NCBI GenBank assembly: GCA_022496805.1
Contig: CM040096.1
Span: 8,681,501-8,745,500 of the forward strand
Reading direction: 5' to 3'
DNA from: Pohlia nutans
Taxonomy: Eukaryota > Streptophyta > Bryopsida > Bryales > Mniaceae
Length of the DNA: 64,000 nt
The notes below the pieces were generated by a model. It did no database searches and had not been told where the DNA came from. It saw only the letters and a list, made by a program, of their open reading frames with translations. Below are positions 23,353-35,600 of the stretch, piece after piece. The first letter of the stretch is position 1. Each line of letters begins with the position of its first letter. The position numbers and the translations under genes were made by a program.

Positions 23353-24738
23353 ATGGAGGAGAGGAAGAGGGACCTTGTATTGGAGTTGGGATTGTATATG
23401 TGCTTGTATATGATAGTACAACATGTGAATATGCAATCTCTGATTTTGCAAGGAGAATGGGAGAAATTTGCCATTTTCAGCATTTTGTGGGAGAGCATGG
23501 GACGTGAGGAGCGTAGTATTTGGAGTCATGCACGACAAGTTGGGTTTACGGATCGTTTCTTGTTGGGTTCTTTCACAGAGAAGATGTTTAAGCAAAGAAC
23601 TCGGATTAGCCATGGTACATTCAAATTTCTTTGTGAAAAATTGGGTCCATTTCTGAAAAAGAAGGATACACGTACGAGGGCTGCTATTTCTGTTGAAACT
23701 AGGATTGCGGTTTCTTTGTGCAGATTGGGTACTGGAAATGGGTTGTTGCTTGTAGGAGAGGTGTATGGAATTGCTGAATGTACAGCTTCTTGCATAGTAA
23801 GGGAATTTTGTAAGGTTGTTAGAAAACACTTATTAAGGGTTTTAGTCCAATTTCCTAGTGAATCGCAGTTTAGGGTTTTGGCTTCTCAATTCGAAGCCTT
23901 ACATGGAATTCCTTACATAGTCGGTGCAATTGATGGTTCACATATTCCTGTTTTAGCTCTTGTAATTGGGGGGGAAGATTACTATTGTCGGAAATCATTC
24001 TATTCAGCAATTTTACAGGGAATTGTTGATGTGAATTGCAAGTTTTGGGATTTTGAATTCGGGTGGGCTGGTAGTCTTCATGATTGGTCTGTTTTTCAGG
24101 TGACAAAAGTAGGGAAAGCATTCATGGAAGGAAAATATATGCCATATAAATTGATAGGTGATGCAGCCTATCCGGTTAGGCCGTGGATGTACTGCCCATT
24201 CAAAGGGCAAAAAGATGGACTATCTCAATGTCGTGCAAACTGGAATTTTATCCAGTCTTCAACACGAATGTGTGTTGAACGAGCATTTGGTATATTGAAA
24301 GGGAGGTGGAGAATCATAATGAAACGATCTGATATTTCATTACGTATGGTTCCTGATGTAGTTTGTACTTGTATAGTATTGCACAATTTGTGCATAACTA
24401 TGAAGGATGCTTTTGACAAAACCTGGATTGATGAAGCAGAGAGTGAATTGGCCAAAAAAATTGCAAATGGCGAAGCAAGGGAAGGATCAGAAGTGCGCGG
24501 TGCACGAGCTGCAATTGAAGAAGTGAGGAGCATAATTCAATATAGACAAAATTCAGTAGTTGAAGATGTAGTTGATGAAGAAACTGAAGCTTTTTTGATT
24601 GCAGAAAATGAGAAGGACACAAATTTGCTTCAGGAAGCAACAAACATGCATGAAGTTTTGGCTACAAGCCTATGGGAAGCCAAACTTCGTGAATACAATC
24701 CTAGTGGCTATTCTGATACTGATTCAGATTCTAACTAA
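23353..24738 (+). CDS. Harbinger transposase (HARBI1-like, DDE_Tnp_4)
   Basis: Uninterrupted frame. An in-frame upstream ATG exists at 23299 (479 aa), but the ATG at 23353 (461 aa, MEERKRDLVLELG) is more typical. Numbered from the upstream Met, the DDE triad is D212 in GAIDGSHIP, D288 in IGDAAYP and E327 in CVERAFGILKGRWR, in the usual order. An N-terminal helix-rich segment has RISHGTFKFLCEKLGPFL, and a C-terminal acidic tail follows. It would catalyse element excision and insertion at TWA sites, with the Myb/SANT-like partner directing DNA binding or nuclear import. The HDWSVF segment replaces the usual HDSRVF. Confidence 0.9.
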   Translation: MEERKRDLVLELGLYMCLYMIVQHVNMQSLILQGEWEKFAIFSILWESMGREERSIWSHARQVGFTDRFLLGSFTEKMFKQRTRISHGTFKFLCEKLGPFLKKKDTRTRAAISVETRIAVSLCRLGTGNGLLLVGEVYGIAECTASCIVREFCKVVRKHLLRVLVQFPSESQFRVLASQFEALHGIPYIVGAIDGSHIPVLALVIGGEDYYCRKSFYSAILQGIVDVNCKFWDFEFGWAGSLHDWSVFQVTKVGKAFMEGKYMPYKLIGDAAYPVRPWMYCPFKGQKDGLSQCRANWNFIQSSTRMCVERAFGILKGRWRIIMKRSDISLRMVPDVVCTCIVLHNLCITMKDAFDKTWIDEAESELAKKIANGEAREGSEVRGARAAIEEVRSIIQYRQNSVVEDVVDEETEAFLIAENEKDTNLLQEATNMHEVLATSLWEAKLREYNPSGYSDTDSDSN

Positions 24739-24746
24739 TAGAGTAG

Positions 24747-26249
24747 TTAGAATTTCTCTAGCAAGTTTGCAAAATTTTTATCCATGTTCTTCAACAAATC
24801 CGTTGATTGCTGAAATGAGGAAATGAGAGTACTGGAATTGCTAATTACCTGTTCCAGCAATGCATGCATTTTTTCTTGGTTAGTCTTCCTTTTCTCTTCT
24901 GATTTTGGTGTTGAAGAAGTAATTTGTGATGATAGCGGTGAAGAAGGTGATGTACTTGGTGTAGATGGATTGTCGAGGTCCTCATTTGTTTCTGTTGCAC
25001 TTGTTGGGATCGCATTTTTTACACTAGCACGAGTGCTGTTCCATATGTCCATCTCATCAAACCACCTACAGTCTTGTTTCCTATCCGTGCCTGAAATCTC
25101 GTTTGCCCTCTTGTCATTTCTGTAATCCTTCAAAATGGCCTTGTACTTCTTCTTGCAAGAAAGCCATGTGCGGTTAAATCCTCTAATTCCCGCGACCATC
25201 CGAGCTTGTAACTTGATCCATGTGTTCATCCCTATAGTAGGGGAGAGAAACCACCAAGAAAATGTCAAAAAAATGCTCCAAGGCCATCAAATTAGCTCCT
25301 GAAAAAAGTGGACAGTACATGTGGTGGCTCTATTTAGCATAAAGAGAAATGGGAGGAGATTGTGGACACCAAGAAAGTAGGAGGAGATGGTGGTGGAAGG
25401 TGTTGGAACTCTTTGCTCGGAGGAGAGTGGGGTTCAAACCCCCTCGCGCGCGAGACCTCCAAGGTGGAAAAAAGGGAATCCGAAGCCCCCGCGGCAGCGG
25501 CTGCTCACGCATTTTGGGGGGTAGGGGGGCATGGGCCTGGCGGCTAAGGCCTTTAAAAGGCCACCATTGGTCTTTAAAAGGGGCCAAGGCCTTTAAAAGG
25601 CCACCATTGGCCACAACATGGCCTCAAGAAGGCCTCAACATGGCCGCAAAACGGCGAAACGACGAATTTTTTTTGCTCAAAATTTCCTACCGAAGCTTCA
25701 AAACATTTGAGATTCATAGACATTCATACCTTGCTTGTTTGCTGTTTTGGCGAATTCCTCTTCCATTTCACCTCGGATGGCTACGAGAGTCTCCACTTCA
25801 ACATCTTTCCACTTCACAGCTGCAGCTTCCTCCTCTTCATCTGATCTTAGCTCAATTACTGTCTTCTTTCCCTTCTTCTTAGCTTTCTCTTTTGCTGGAG
25901 TTGTTCTCGCCCTCTTCTTTGCTACAACTTTAGGACCCTTTGCTGCAGCTTCTTCTCTTTTCACTTCTAAAATCTGGGCCCCCTGTAAAATTTCGGTTTC
26001 TTGTCGTATGTTTTCTATCTCTCTGTCCTCACTGTATGGAAGTCTCCTATACGAAGGTGTAGGATACCCTTGAAACGCTCTTTGACCTGAAGTAAACATA
26101 TTTGGTCCATGTGCAAACTGTAGCTGCGGATTTTCTGAAAAATTTGGCACAGGGAATCTAGTCATCCACTCTGAATTCTGAGACCATTCCTGTCCTACTT
26201 GAGATTGAGAGTACTCATTGTCCGGACCATATCCCTCCATTGCGAACAA
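24747..26249 (-). CDS. Harbinger ORF1: Myb/SANT-like (trihelix) DNA-binding protein, two exons
   Basis: Minus-strand exons 26249-25730 and 25231-24747 joined by a 498-bp intron (GTATGA...CTATAG). Splicing keeps frame and yields 334 aa starting MFAMEGYGPDNEY. Residues about 95-150 are a Lys/Arg/Glu-rich linker with nuclear-localisation-like clusters (KKRARTTPAKEKAKKKGKK). The trihelix spans the splice junction: VKWKDVEVETLVAIRGE, then TWLSCKKKYKAILKDY and CRWFDEMDIW. A C-terminal Ser/Thr-rich and coiled region follows. In PIF/Harbinger elements this protein works with the transposase. The intron holds GGCC-rich direct repeats (AAGGCCTTTAAAAGGCCACC twice, near 25550-25610). Confidence 0.85.
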
Positions 26250-26532
26250 ATTGCATTACAAACACACACAAACAATGCAAGAAAAATAAATCATGGATGT
26301 AGTTAAAATAGGACACATGAGAGAATTGGAGAAGAGAGATATATTTGTTGTGGAAGGATTCAAAAGTTAACGGTTTTTGGGATCTTAAAGACTTAACGGT
26401 TTCTTTTCATCTTCGAAAGACGGGTAGCCGCCCTGCAACAGTAAAAACAGTTGAGCAAAAAAAAACAGGCAAAAAATGTTTAAAAAATTATTAAAAAAAA
26501 ATTTCCATTGGTTCTTCGTTTTTTCAGCTCTT

Positions 26533-26596
26533 GGTCACCCGGATATTGCGGCGAGAGAACCTCTTTTGGTGGTCTCGCCGCATTATCCGGGTGACC
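26533..26596. repeat. Subterminal hairpin of the Harbinger element
   Basis: GGTCACCCGGATA.TGCGGCGAGA pairs with TCTCGCCGCA.TATCCGGGTGACC around a 16-base loop. The GGTCACC ends resemble the GGTCAC motifs near the termini and may be transposase-binding sites. Confidence 0.75.
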
Positions 26597-27058
26597 ACAA
26601 AACCTTATCCATTTCTAGACATGTAGGATTCCATGTCATTTTCTCATCCATTTTTTGTCTTGGTCACTTCCTCCTTTTATGGCTAGTGTAAAGTATACTT
26701 GGACCGGCCGGCTCTTATCCTCCAATCATAGTGCAGAATTTCCCTTGGCCACGGCCCTTGGTCACTAGTGTAAAGACCCCCTTAGTTAGTACAGGCTTCA
26801 TTCAAGTGATAATAAAATTGTACTATTAAATTGTAAGAATAATATGCAAAATTCCCAAAAATAAATGTAGACTGTAAGGAGGTAGGGAAAATATTAAATG
26901 CCCAAAGTGTTTTCTTGGAGTTTATTTTAAAGATACAAATCCAAATCGCACATGAAAGTAATGAATGACATGCAATTCTTTTTTAATATTGATTTTAAAT
27001 TTGATATTTACAACTTTTAGTGCTATTTAAACATAACAAAGTAAGATTTAATGTTTAA

Positions 27059-27622
27059 CCCCTAAAGGACCAATGCTAATTTTCCAAGTTCGGTCAGCTC
27101 AGTATGGAATGAGTATCGATCGTCAATTATTGAGATGTTTTGTGGTGATTCTACTCTTTGTAACGAAGATGGGATGGTAATTTGTGTACGTAGATGATGT
27201 ATAGATATAAAGATACAATCATATAAAGGTGAAAAACCTAATTGCGGGCAACTCTTGAAAATTTTCATACAATGAGCTATGCATCTCAATTTTTGTACAC
27301 AATGAGCTAGCGCCCCCATATACAACCGCCATATTCAGTTTACCAAATCTGAGACTAAATTTTGCATTTTGGGTATTTTCAGAAAGTTTCAAATTTGGGC
27401 AACAAGCCAAAAAGAAAATGCTACAAACTTTGAAGCTTATAATCTTACTATTGAAGAACCCTGAATGGTTGAAATTTTTTAGGTTGTAATAAATTCAAGT
27501 TGGTTGAAATATCTTACGGTTGGATCGGTCAAAAAGGTTTTAGATCAAAAACTATTTGTCTTTTTATGAGAAGGGATACTTTGGAGTGTTTGGAGAGAAA
27601 CATAGTTGTGGTCCTCTAGGGG
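27059..27622. mobile_element. TTAA-type MITE, 564 bp
   Basis: Left end TTAA-CCCCTAAAGGACCA, right end GTGGTCCTCTAGGGG-TTAT. Terminal inverted repeat about 13 bp with one mismatch; the right TTAA has one change. Non-coding. Confidence 0.65.
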
Positions 27623-27626
27623 TTAT

Positions 27627-28750
27627 AGCATATATGCCTAATATGCCTAATCAAATGTCAAAATTCATTACTAACTTTCTATAAAGAATATTGAAGCTAT
27701 AACTTTAGAAGATTACAAAATAATTTATTTTTAAATGGTAAGTTTTTGTATGATTGTTTACAATCGAATATACAATGTGTATTAACATTGAATTAGGAAT
27801 TTTTGCACTTAGGGGTATGACAATGCACTTGTCGCCCGTTGAACAGAAATGGACCTTTTTTGAAGTTGAAGGGGGTTATAATTTTGGTACTCATGGGTTT
27901 TGGAATTAGGAATTGACGACGTGGGAATTTTGGAGGTTTCAATTTACTCCAATCATGCAAATTTGGTCACCATCCGTGTCCCTCACCAAATGGCTCCTAC
28001 AATGCTTCCATGCAACTCGTATAGCTTGCTCTACTAGATCCGCACTCATCTTGCATTCCCCGTCTTCTCATGGGCCAATCCTACACAATCCTCATCTTCG
28101 CAACCCATTTGTCTTGTTCAAACTCTAGCACCTTTCCCACATAGAACAATTGTTTGAGTATAAGTGTTACTGACACAATTGTCCCAAAATTCATAGAATA
28201 CAAATGGCATTCCCTCATTACTTAGAAAAAGGACCCAAATGAAGATAATCTTTGAATTCAATTTTCAATAGTGTGCTCCTCTACATTGCAATGTTATGCT
28301 ATGTATATTCTAATAATATATTCATTACCTTGTTGATAAATCAAAAAACTAAAAACATAGGATGCTAAAATAAATTAGAGAATAAACAAATGTTCCTAGA
28401 AAAGGAGGAAAAAAATTTAGAAGAGAAGAGAGAAATTTAAATTTGAATTATTTACTTGGTAAAAACTAAAATTTCAAAAAAGACCAAGGAAACACAAATT
28501 ATTTTACTTAAACAAAATACCAAGAAAATAAATAGGCCGAAAAAAAAAAACAAAAAAAAAAAACCCCCAAAAAAGGACACAAATAAAAAAAACACTAAAA
28601 AACAAAAGAAAACAAAGAAAACAAAAAAACAAAAGAAGATCATTTAAAAAATAATAAAATAAAAACATATTTAAAAATTAATAACAATAAAAATAATAAA
28701 AATAAAAAATAAAAAATAAAAAATAGCTCCTGCAGCAGCGGCTACAACTG
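27627..28750. other. Gene-free region with A-rich low complexity
   Basis: No recognised gene. 28460-28720 is dominated by A runs and AAACAAAA-type repeats; the Lys/Asn or Phe-rich open frames there are compositional. Confidence 0.6.
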
Positions 28751-28756
28751 GCCTTT

Positions 28757-28811
28757 GTCAACCCTGCAAAACTCCGCGGGGTTGACAAGCGCGCCCTTTG
28801 GGAGGGCGTGC
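28757..28811. promoter_or_regulatory. Two adjacent hairpins upstream of a TATA-like box
   Basis: GTCAACCC (28757) pairs with GGGTTGAC (ends 28786). GCGCGCCCT (28789) pairs with AGGGCGTGC (ends 28811). A TATA-like TATTTAAGG follows at about 28858, then splice-donor-like AAAGGTAACG at 28912. They may mark the 5' end of a transcribed unit; this is inference. Confidence 0.3.
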
Positions 28812-29193
28812 TTAATTATCTAGCAACCTTTTTAAAAGCCTATTCTATGTGCTCCTATTATTTAAGGCCCACACCACCTCGAAGTCCACATTTTACATTT
28901 CACCTCACAAAGGTAACGCTCTCACTACTCACTTATTTTGCAAATAACAAATTATTTAGGGTTGTAAAGCTCAATATATAGGCATTTTAGGATGTATAAA
29001 TGATTCTTTTTTCATCAAAAAGATTTAAACTGCATATCTATGATGATTTTAACCTTGTTTCCTTTAATCCTTTGTAGACGTGCTTGATTGGAGCGAATAA
29101 TCGTGACGAATAACATATCAAGGTAAGCATCATTTTCAAAAATCCGTTTATTTTTGGAGATGTGTCATTCATATGTTGTTTTCACCTCGAATT

Positions 29194-29830
29194 ACAAGTG
29201 GTTATGTACAATCTCATTTTGAACATCGAATTTGGATCAAACATAGAGGCATCAGCTGCTAAATTTAGCATATTCAATGCCAGAAACTCAAATCTTTAAT
29301 AAATTTCTCTATTTCTAAAGGCAAATTGTATGTTACGGTCCCTAGAGGTTAGGGGCACCCAAATTTCATATTGCGTGTCAAGGATTTCTCTTTATAACTA
29401 CTAAATATAGCAAAATATACCATATATGATAGAATTTGATGTAAATTTCCGCAATTCTAAAGAAAAACAACACGTGAAGGCCCTTAGAAGTTAGGGACAC
29501 CCAAATTTCATATTGGGTTCCGAGATTAATAGTCAAAAGCTGCTAAATTTAGCAAAATTTGCCATACATGCTTGAATTTGATGTAAATTTTCGCAATTCG
29601 AAAGACAAACACCACGTTAGGACCCCTAGAGGTTAGGGGCACCCAAATTTCATTTTGGGTTCCGAGATTTATAGTTAGAATTTGCTAAATTTAGCAGATT
29701 TTGCAATGCATACACAAATCTGCTGCCAATTTCTGCGATTTGAAAGCAATACAGAACATTACGGTTTTTAGGGATTACTGGCCTTGAAATTTCATCTTGG
29801 GTTTTTAAAATTATAATAGTGATTTGGTAA
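29194..29830 (+). repeat. About 143-bp tandem repeat, four diverged units
   Basis: The core CCCCTAGAGGTTAGGGGCAC followed by CCAAATTTCAT recurs at about 29338, 29481 and 29623, with a decayed unit near 29768. Each unit also has GCTAAATTTAGCA and a CGCAATTCGAAAG-like block. No open frame spans the array. Confidence 0.7.
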
Positions 29831-29900
29831 ATGTAGTTGTTTAGTTAAAGAAGTCCAAATTTGACTTATATTTGTTCAATTGACATTGGCAGATAATTGT

Positions 29901-30008
29901 ATGACGCTTGGAGTTGATGGATTAGACCACGACCTGGAGGGAGTGAAGTATCGTTGTTTGGGAGAAGAAGATAATTATACATATGAGCAAGTCGTAGTGG
30001 AGCAGTAA
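29901..30008 (+). CDS. Possible 35-aa acidic peptide, last exon of a spliced transcript
   Basis: Follows an acceptor-like TTGGCAG at 29892. Encodes MTLGVDGLDHDLEGVKY... and stops at 30006. An upstream splice-like segment (TTTGTAG, 44 bases, then GTAAGC at 29123) would be another exon. I do not recognise the peptide, and it could be chance. Confidence 0.15.
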   Translation: MTLGVDGLDHDLEGVKYRCLGEEDNYTYEQVVVEQ

Positions 30009-31614
30009 TATAGATCGAGAATGTATTCAAGGGAGAACCCTTTGATGTAGTAGAATAGTGCAAATATTATTTACTTTATAATGTGTGCTTTCATTTTTAT
30101 ATAAAATGAAGCGTTTTGTTTTGACTTTTTATTAGATAGTAATAAGAAAAATATTGCACATTATATTTAATTCTCTTTTAATTCATGGCAACTCCGATAT
30201 GAATGAATGTGTTTAAAGAATGAGAATATATGAATTTTAGAGGGGTAAAATTTCAGAAAAGTGCAAATTTTGCATAGTCGTGGCCATCGGACAATGCACT
30301 TGGCTAAGTGCAAAAATTGCTAATTTAGTGTTCATTGCATATGAAATTGCATTGCCCTTGAGGTTTCATACTTGGTAGGCGACATTCAATATATCTTTCA
30401 ATTCATAGTGAGACTTTTTGTGGAAACCTAGAATGTGCACATTGTTGTTTTCTACACTTTTGTGCAACCAAATCTCAAAACTTGGTCATCATTATACTTA
30501 TATTAATTATTGTGCATAGATAATAAAATGTCATTAAAAAAATCACCAAAAACAAATTATGGTAATAAAAAATGACAATTATATTAGCATACAATGGCAA
30601 TTTTTGGTCATAAGAGTTGTCGATCATACACTTTGTCACATAAAAATGTATAAGTAGTGCCATAATATGGTGATGTTCATTTGTCATTTGACTATACAAA
30701 TTGGGTATATATAAGAACAAATTTGACATTCGTGCCTACATCAATATGTTATCAATCGTGGCCAAAAAAGTGTCGATGTAAAATGTAGTATGCTAAGAAA
30801 ATTATATTGCAGAAGATGCTACAGTAGTAATAAAGACAATAATATAGTGGTGATTAGAGTTCATACTTAACCTAATAAGAGCTAGGTTCCTTGGGTGAAG
30901 TATCGCACCAAAAGACAAATTTTTAGAGACTTCGGGGGACCAAGTTCCACATTTCAAGTGAGCTTTTGAGAAAATAGTGGTGGAGAAGTTGTCACGAAGT
31001 ACGGAGGTTCTCAAGCCCAAGACTTCATGGCAACTTCTCCCTAACCATTCAAATTTGTTCATGTTTCACCTCACCCAATCAAATTTGTTCATATTTCACC
31101 TCAAGCAAGTCCATGGAACATACACAACTTTATAACCGGATATGAAACAAACCCAAGTTCCGCTATTCCTCTCCTCTTGCCTACTTCCATGGGCAACTTT
31201 TCAAACCCATAAAACTTGGCTCTAAGGATGCCAAGGCCAAAAACAACATCTTTGGATGACATTGTATTTGTTTTAAAATAACATTATCCTTGTCTTTGGA
31301 TGAATTTTGTTGACTATTGGTACTTCATGAACTCGGTAATAAGTGCATCTTTTCAATAGACTAACGATGTGGATTTGAGTTATAAAACAAGAGTTTGACT
31401 CTTGAACAGCCCGAAAGCCCTTTGAGACCGTATAGTATATTTTGTATTTAGTGGTATTTCATTAAAATAACAATGACCAAACACTTTTCAGTACAAAGTA
31501 AAAATAATAATCATGATAATATGTATGTAACAATATATCACAATTCATATATTAAGCCATAATTGAACAATTATAAGGCTAAACACGGGTTGTAGAGAGG
31601 GACTCCAAGGGGCT
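30009..31614. other. Gene-free region
   Basis: No credible gene. Contains a hairpin at 30982-31040 and a 30-bp tandem pair (CAAATTTGTTCAT.TTTCACC) at about 31048-31107. Confidence 0.55.
30982..31040. repeat. 59-bp stem-loop
   Basis: GGAGAAGTTGTCACGAAGT pairs with ACTTCATGGCAACTTCTCC with two mismatches around a 21-base loop. The shape resembles a small-RNA hairpin, but there is no other support. Confidence 0.5.
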
Positions 31615-31618
31615 TTAA

Positions 31619-32381
31619 CCCTTTAGTGCCCAGGTAACCACTAAGTGGTCACTAGATCACTAAAAAATGAAATGCTGGAAAATCTGTGAACCATCTCAGT
31701 CCGGTGTGTGAAGTTCAGATGTGGAACTTTAGATCTTACAGATGATGCTAAAAGAAAAATTTGGAATCTGACTTTCTTAGCTATCCAAATACCTATGTAC
31801 AAAACACCAAAATACTGCAAATACCTCAAAATACAACACAAGTACTATGTGGTATTTCTTGTCTTTGCAAGTTTGTTATCTTGTATTTTTTTTTGGATTG
31901 TGTTCTCTTATTCATGTTCCATTAGTGTGTGTAGTCTAATCTTGATCAATGTACCAACTCCTTTCTTATTTGAACGTATAAATTTTGTCCTAAACCGTAC
32001 ATGGATAAGTCACTCTCACTTATAAAATTATGTATGAGTCTGTTTTTGACATGAAAGATTGCAATAAAGAGGTGTTGACACGGGTCATTGCTGAACATCT
32101 TCACTTTTATTTTTGAAAATTTAACCCAAATTCTATTTAACCTTGAAGTCACACACCCCCCAAAATCTCATTTTTGAGTGTGCATTATACGGTGCAAAGA
32201 TATACTATAATCTTCCAATCCAACAGTCCGATCTTACTAAGATGTAACCAAGACCTGTTTCATTAAGCTATGCTTACATTTGTACGGTTGAATACTATTA
32301 ATAGAATTTCAACAGAGAGATTTAAAAAAACATCATCCAAAAAATGGTGGTTTCTCCAGAACCACCCTGGGCACTAAAGGG
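31619..32381. mobile_element. TTAA-type MITE with 16-bp terminal inverted repeat, 763 bp
   Basis: Ends are TTAA-CCCTTTAGTGCCCAGG and CCTGGGCACTAAAGGG-TTAA, a perfect 16-bp inverted repeat with exact TTAA on both sides and unrelated flanks beyond. The best-preserved member of this class in the window. The open frame at 31708-32025 has no recognised domain and is probably chance. Confidence 0.8.
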
Positions 32382-32523
32382 TTAAAGGGTTAAGGCATTA
32401 CAAGCACTCTTATGCCACAATCAAAAACCATTCGTTTCCATTCTACAATTTTTAAAATACGGAAGGAACACATGATTTGAAACCTCCATAAAATCTCAGA
32501 CCTAAAATCAAGTTGACCATTTA

Positions 32524-32823
32524 GGCCCACTTTATACTTGGGGCCGGATTGAAGGCCGGCCCGAACTCTTTAAATTTCAACCAATTTCAACCGATAGGAT
32601 CGTTCGATTCTTTCAAATCCAGCCCAAGGGCTTTATACTAGGGCCGGGCCGGAAGGAGCAATTTTTCCTATGTGGCGTCCTATGTGGCATGATTTTGGCG
32701 CCAAATCTTTGGGCCGGTTTGATGAAATGGGGACAAGATTTGCCATGGCCCGAACTCCAAACTTGGGCCGGATTGAATCAGGCCAGCCTTCCATCCAGCC
32801 CCAGCCTGTGTATAAAGTGGGCC
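32524..32823. mobile_element. Tourist-like (PIF/Harbinger) MITE, 300 bp
   Basis: Ends read GGCCCACTTTATAC inward on both sides, flanked by TTA at 32521-32523 and 32824-32826. Inner TIR homology continues (GGGGC.GGAT.GAAGGC.GGCC). GC-rich inside and non-coding. Confidence 0.85.
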
Positions 32824-33521
32824 TTAATCTTGTAGTCTTTTGTGGTCATCTCATGATTGAAAACTTGCATTCTCACTCTTATCGATTTGTTCATAATAGG
32901 AATTTTGAAAAGCTGCAGCTCTAAGTTTTCTACATTGTTTATTTCCAACCCAAAGTTTTGCAAATTCATATTCAATGAGATAATGTCATACTTCTGATTC
33001 TCAACAATTTTCACTGAGTGATTCACCAAAAAACTTGTGTTGACGACACAAGATCTACAACTCAAGTCAGTGACCTCATCCTACTCCATCCTAGTAACTT
33101 ATTGGTCAACTCCTTGAGTACTGTACAAGCGCTTTCTGTTAAAAAAGAGAAAACACTTAGCTGAGGGTGTTGTGTACATTCCAATTATTGCTCGGTACGT
33201 TAGGAACACATGTAAGTAGGCCTCATTGTGCACAGAAATAAGAAGGTTGGATTTGGCATATAGTTTCCCCAAAAAAAGAAATCGATGTTACAAAAGGGAG
33301 TAATTAATGTGATCCACGATGGATGAGGTATTGTGTCACAAATTTTCTACCACAAAAATAGAAAAAGATGATACACGAAGACATTCTCCACCACAACAAA
33401 GACAAAGGCACCTAAGTGATTGGCATCACACCCTCTGCGACTTCCATTCCTCATTGATCTTTGCCCATGCCAGCATGTATGGACAAAAACGGTGTACAAT
33501 GTCACCCACCCCACTCTCTAC
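32824..33521. other. Region downstream of RPS15, no gene
   Basis: No coding signal. Part is likely the RPS15 3' UTR, since that gene is on the minus strand and ends at 33522. Confidence 0.5.
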
Positions 33522-34828
<1,307 letters not shown>

Positions 34829-34985
34829 GGTGGAGGGAGGTACGGGGCTTTGGTGCTAGAGAGGTCGGAGCAGCGGCGGCAAGAGACGACCCAGAGTGCA
34901 GGGTGAAAGGGAAAGCAGCAAAACCCTAGTCGGAGCTTCCAAGCTTTCCCTGGCTCGCGCAACTACAGGTCCAGTTAGGGTTTCC
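34829..34985 (-). promoter_or_regulatory. RPS15 5' UTR/promoter with telo-boxes
   Basis: On the minus strand the sequence GAAACCCTAACTGG (34975-34983 core) and ACTAGGGTTT (near 34921-34930, opposite orientation) are telo-box motifs typical of plant translation-machinery promoters. A pyrimidine-rich leader precedes the ATG. Confidence 0.5.
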
Positions 34986-35600
34986 GAGACTCCAGAGGAG
35001 GAAACTATGGATGATAAATTCATAATTCTGTTATGTGGATGAACTCCGTTGACTGCGCCCGACGATTTACACTCCTCAAGGGTACCCTTTTCACACTGTC
35101 GATCAGCCGTTTCTTTTGTTTTTGGGCTTTTTAGTGCAATAAAAAAAAATCTTGTTAGATCGCCAAAACATCTTCAATCTTTTATATAATATTGGATGAA
35201 AATTCCATATTTGGATGAAAAATAACATTGAATGTGGGTGAAAAAAAAAATTCTATCCAAACCATGGATGAGTAAGTGGTTGTACCGTATTCAATTATTT
35301 TGTGTTGTCAATTTAGCACTCTCTGAAAATTGAAAAAAGAAGGGTTGTTTTTCACATTGTCGATTTTAGGATGGTTCAAAACATATCTTTGTTGAGTCCT
35401 TTCTATTACTCTCTTCTCTATGCATTGACATGTCTCTTGATGATTGTTCCCTTTAATCTAAAGTATCTTTTGCTTTCAATTTTCATTACATCGGGATATC
35501 TTTCAACAATATGTTCGGATCGCAAGATCAAATGATTTATAGTCGAGGTCGATTGCCATGTGGATGTCTATAATAAGACTACAATGTTTATTATTTATAT
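34986..35600. other. AT-rich spacer between RPS15 and the RT element
   Basis: No gene or clear repeat seen, apart from a short TA run near 35600 at the truncated end of the RT-element copy. Confidence 0.5.

Larger units (their letters stand above)
23041..26781. mobile_element. Complete PIF/Harbinger transposon
   Basis: Left end GGGGTCTTTACACTAGTG and right end (complement) GGGGGTCTTTACACTAGTG, flanked on both sides by TTA (23038-23040 and 26782-26784), the classic PIF/Harbinger 3-bp duplication. It carries the two genes an autonomous element needs, a DDE transposase and a Myb/SANT-like protein, in convergent orientation with their stop codons only about 8 bp apart. Subterminal regions contain repeated GGTCAC/GGCC.TTGGTCA motifs and a strong hairpin. 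An intact transposase frame and recognisable termini suggest recent activity. Confidence 0.92.

Noticed and set aside
24013..24210. Antisense ORFs across the Harbinger transposase
   Set aside because: Shadow frames of a strongly supported plus-strand gene.
25380..25460. B-box-like GGGTTCAAACCCC as a tRNA gene
   Set aside because: No A box, acceptor stem or cloverleaf. It lies in the intron of the Harbinger partner gene.
28452..28647. Phe-rich or Lys/Asn-rich frames in the A-rich tract
   Set aside because: Pure low-complexity composition.
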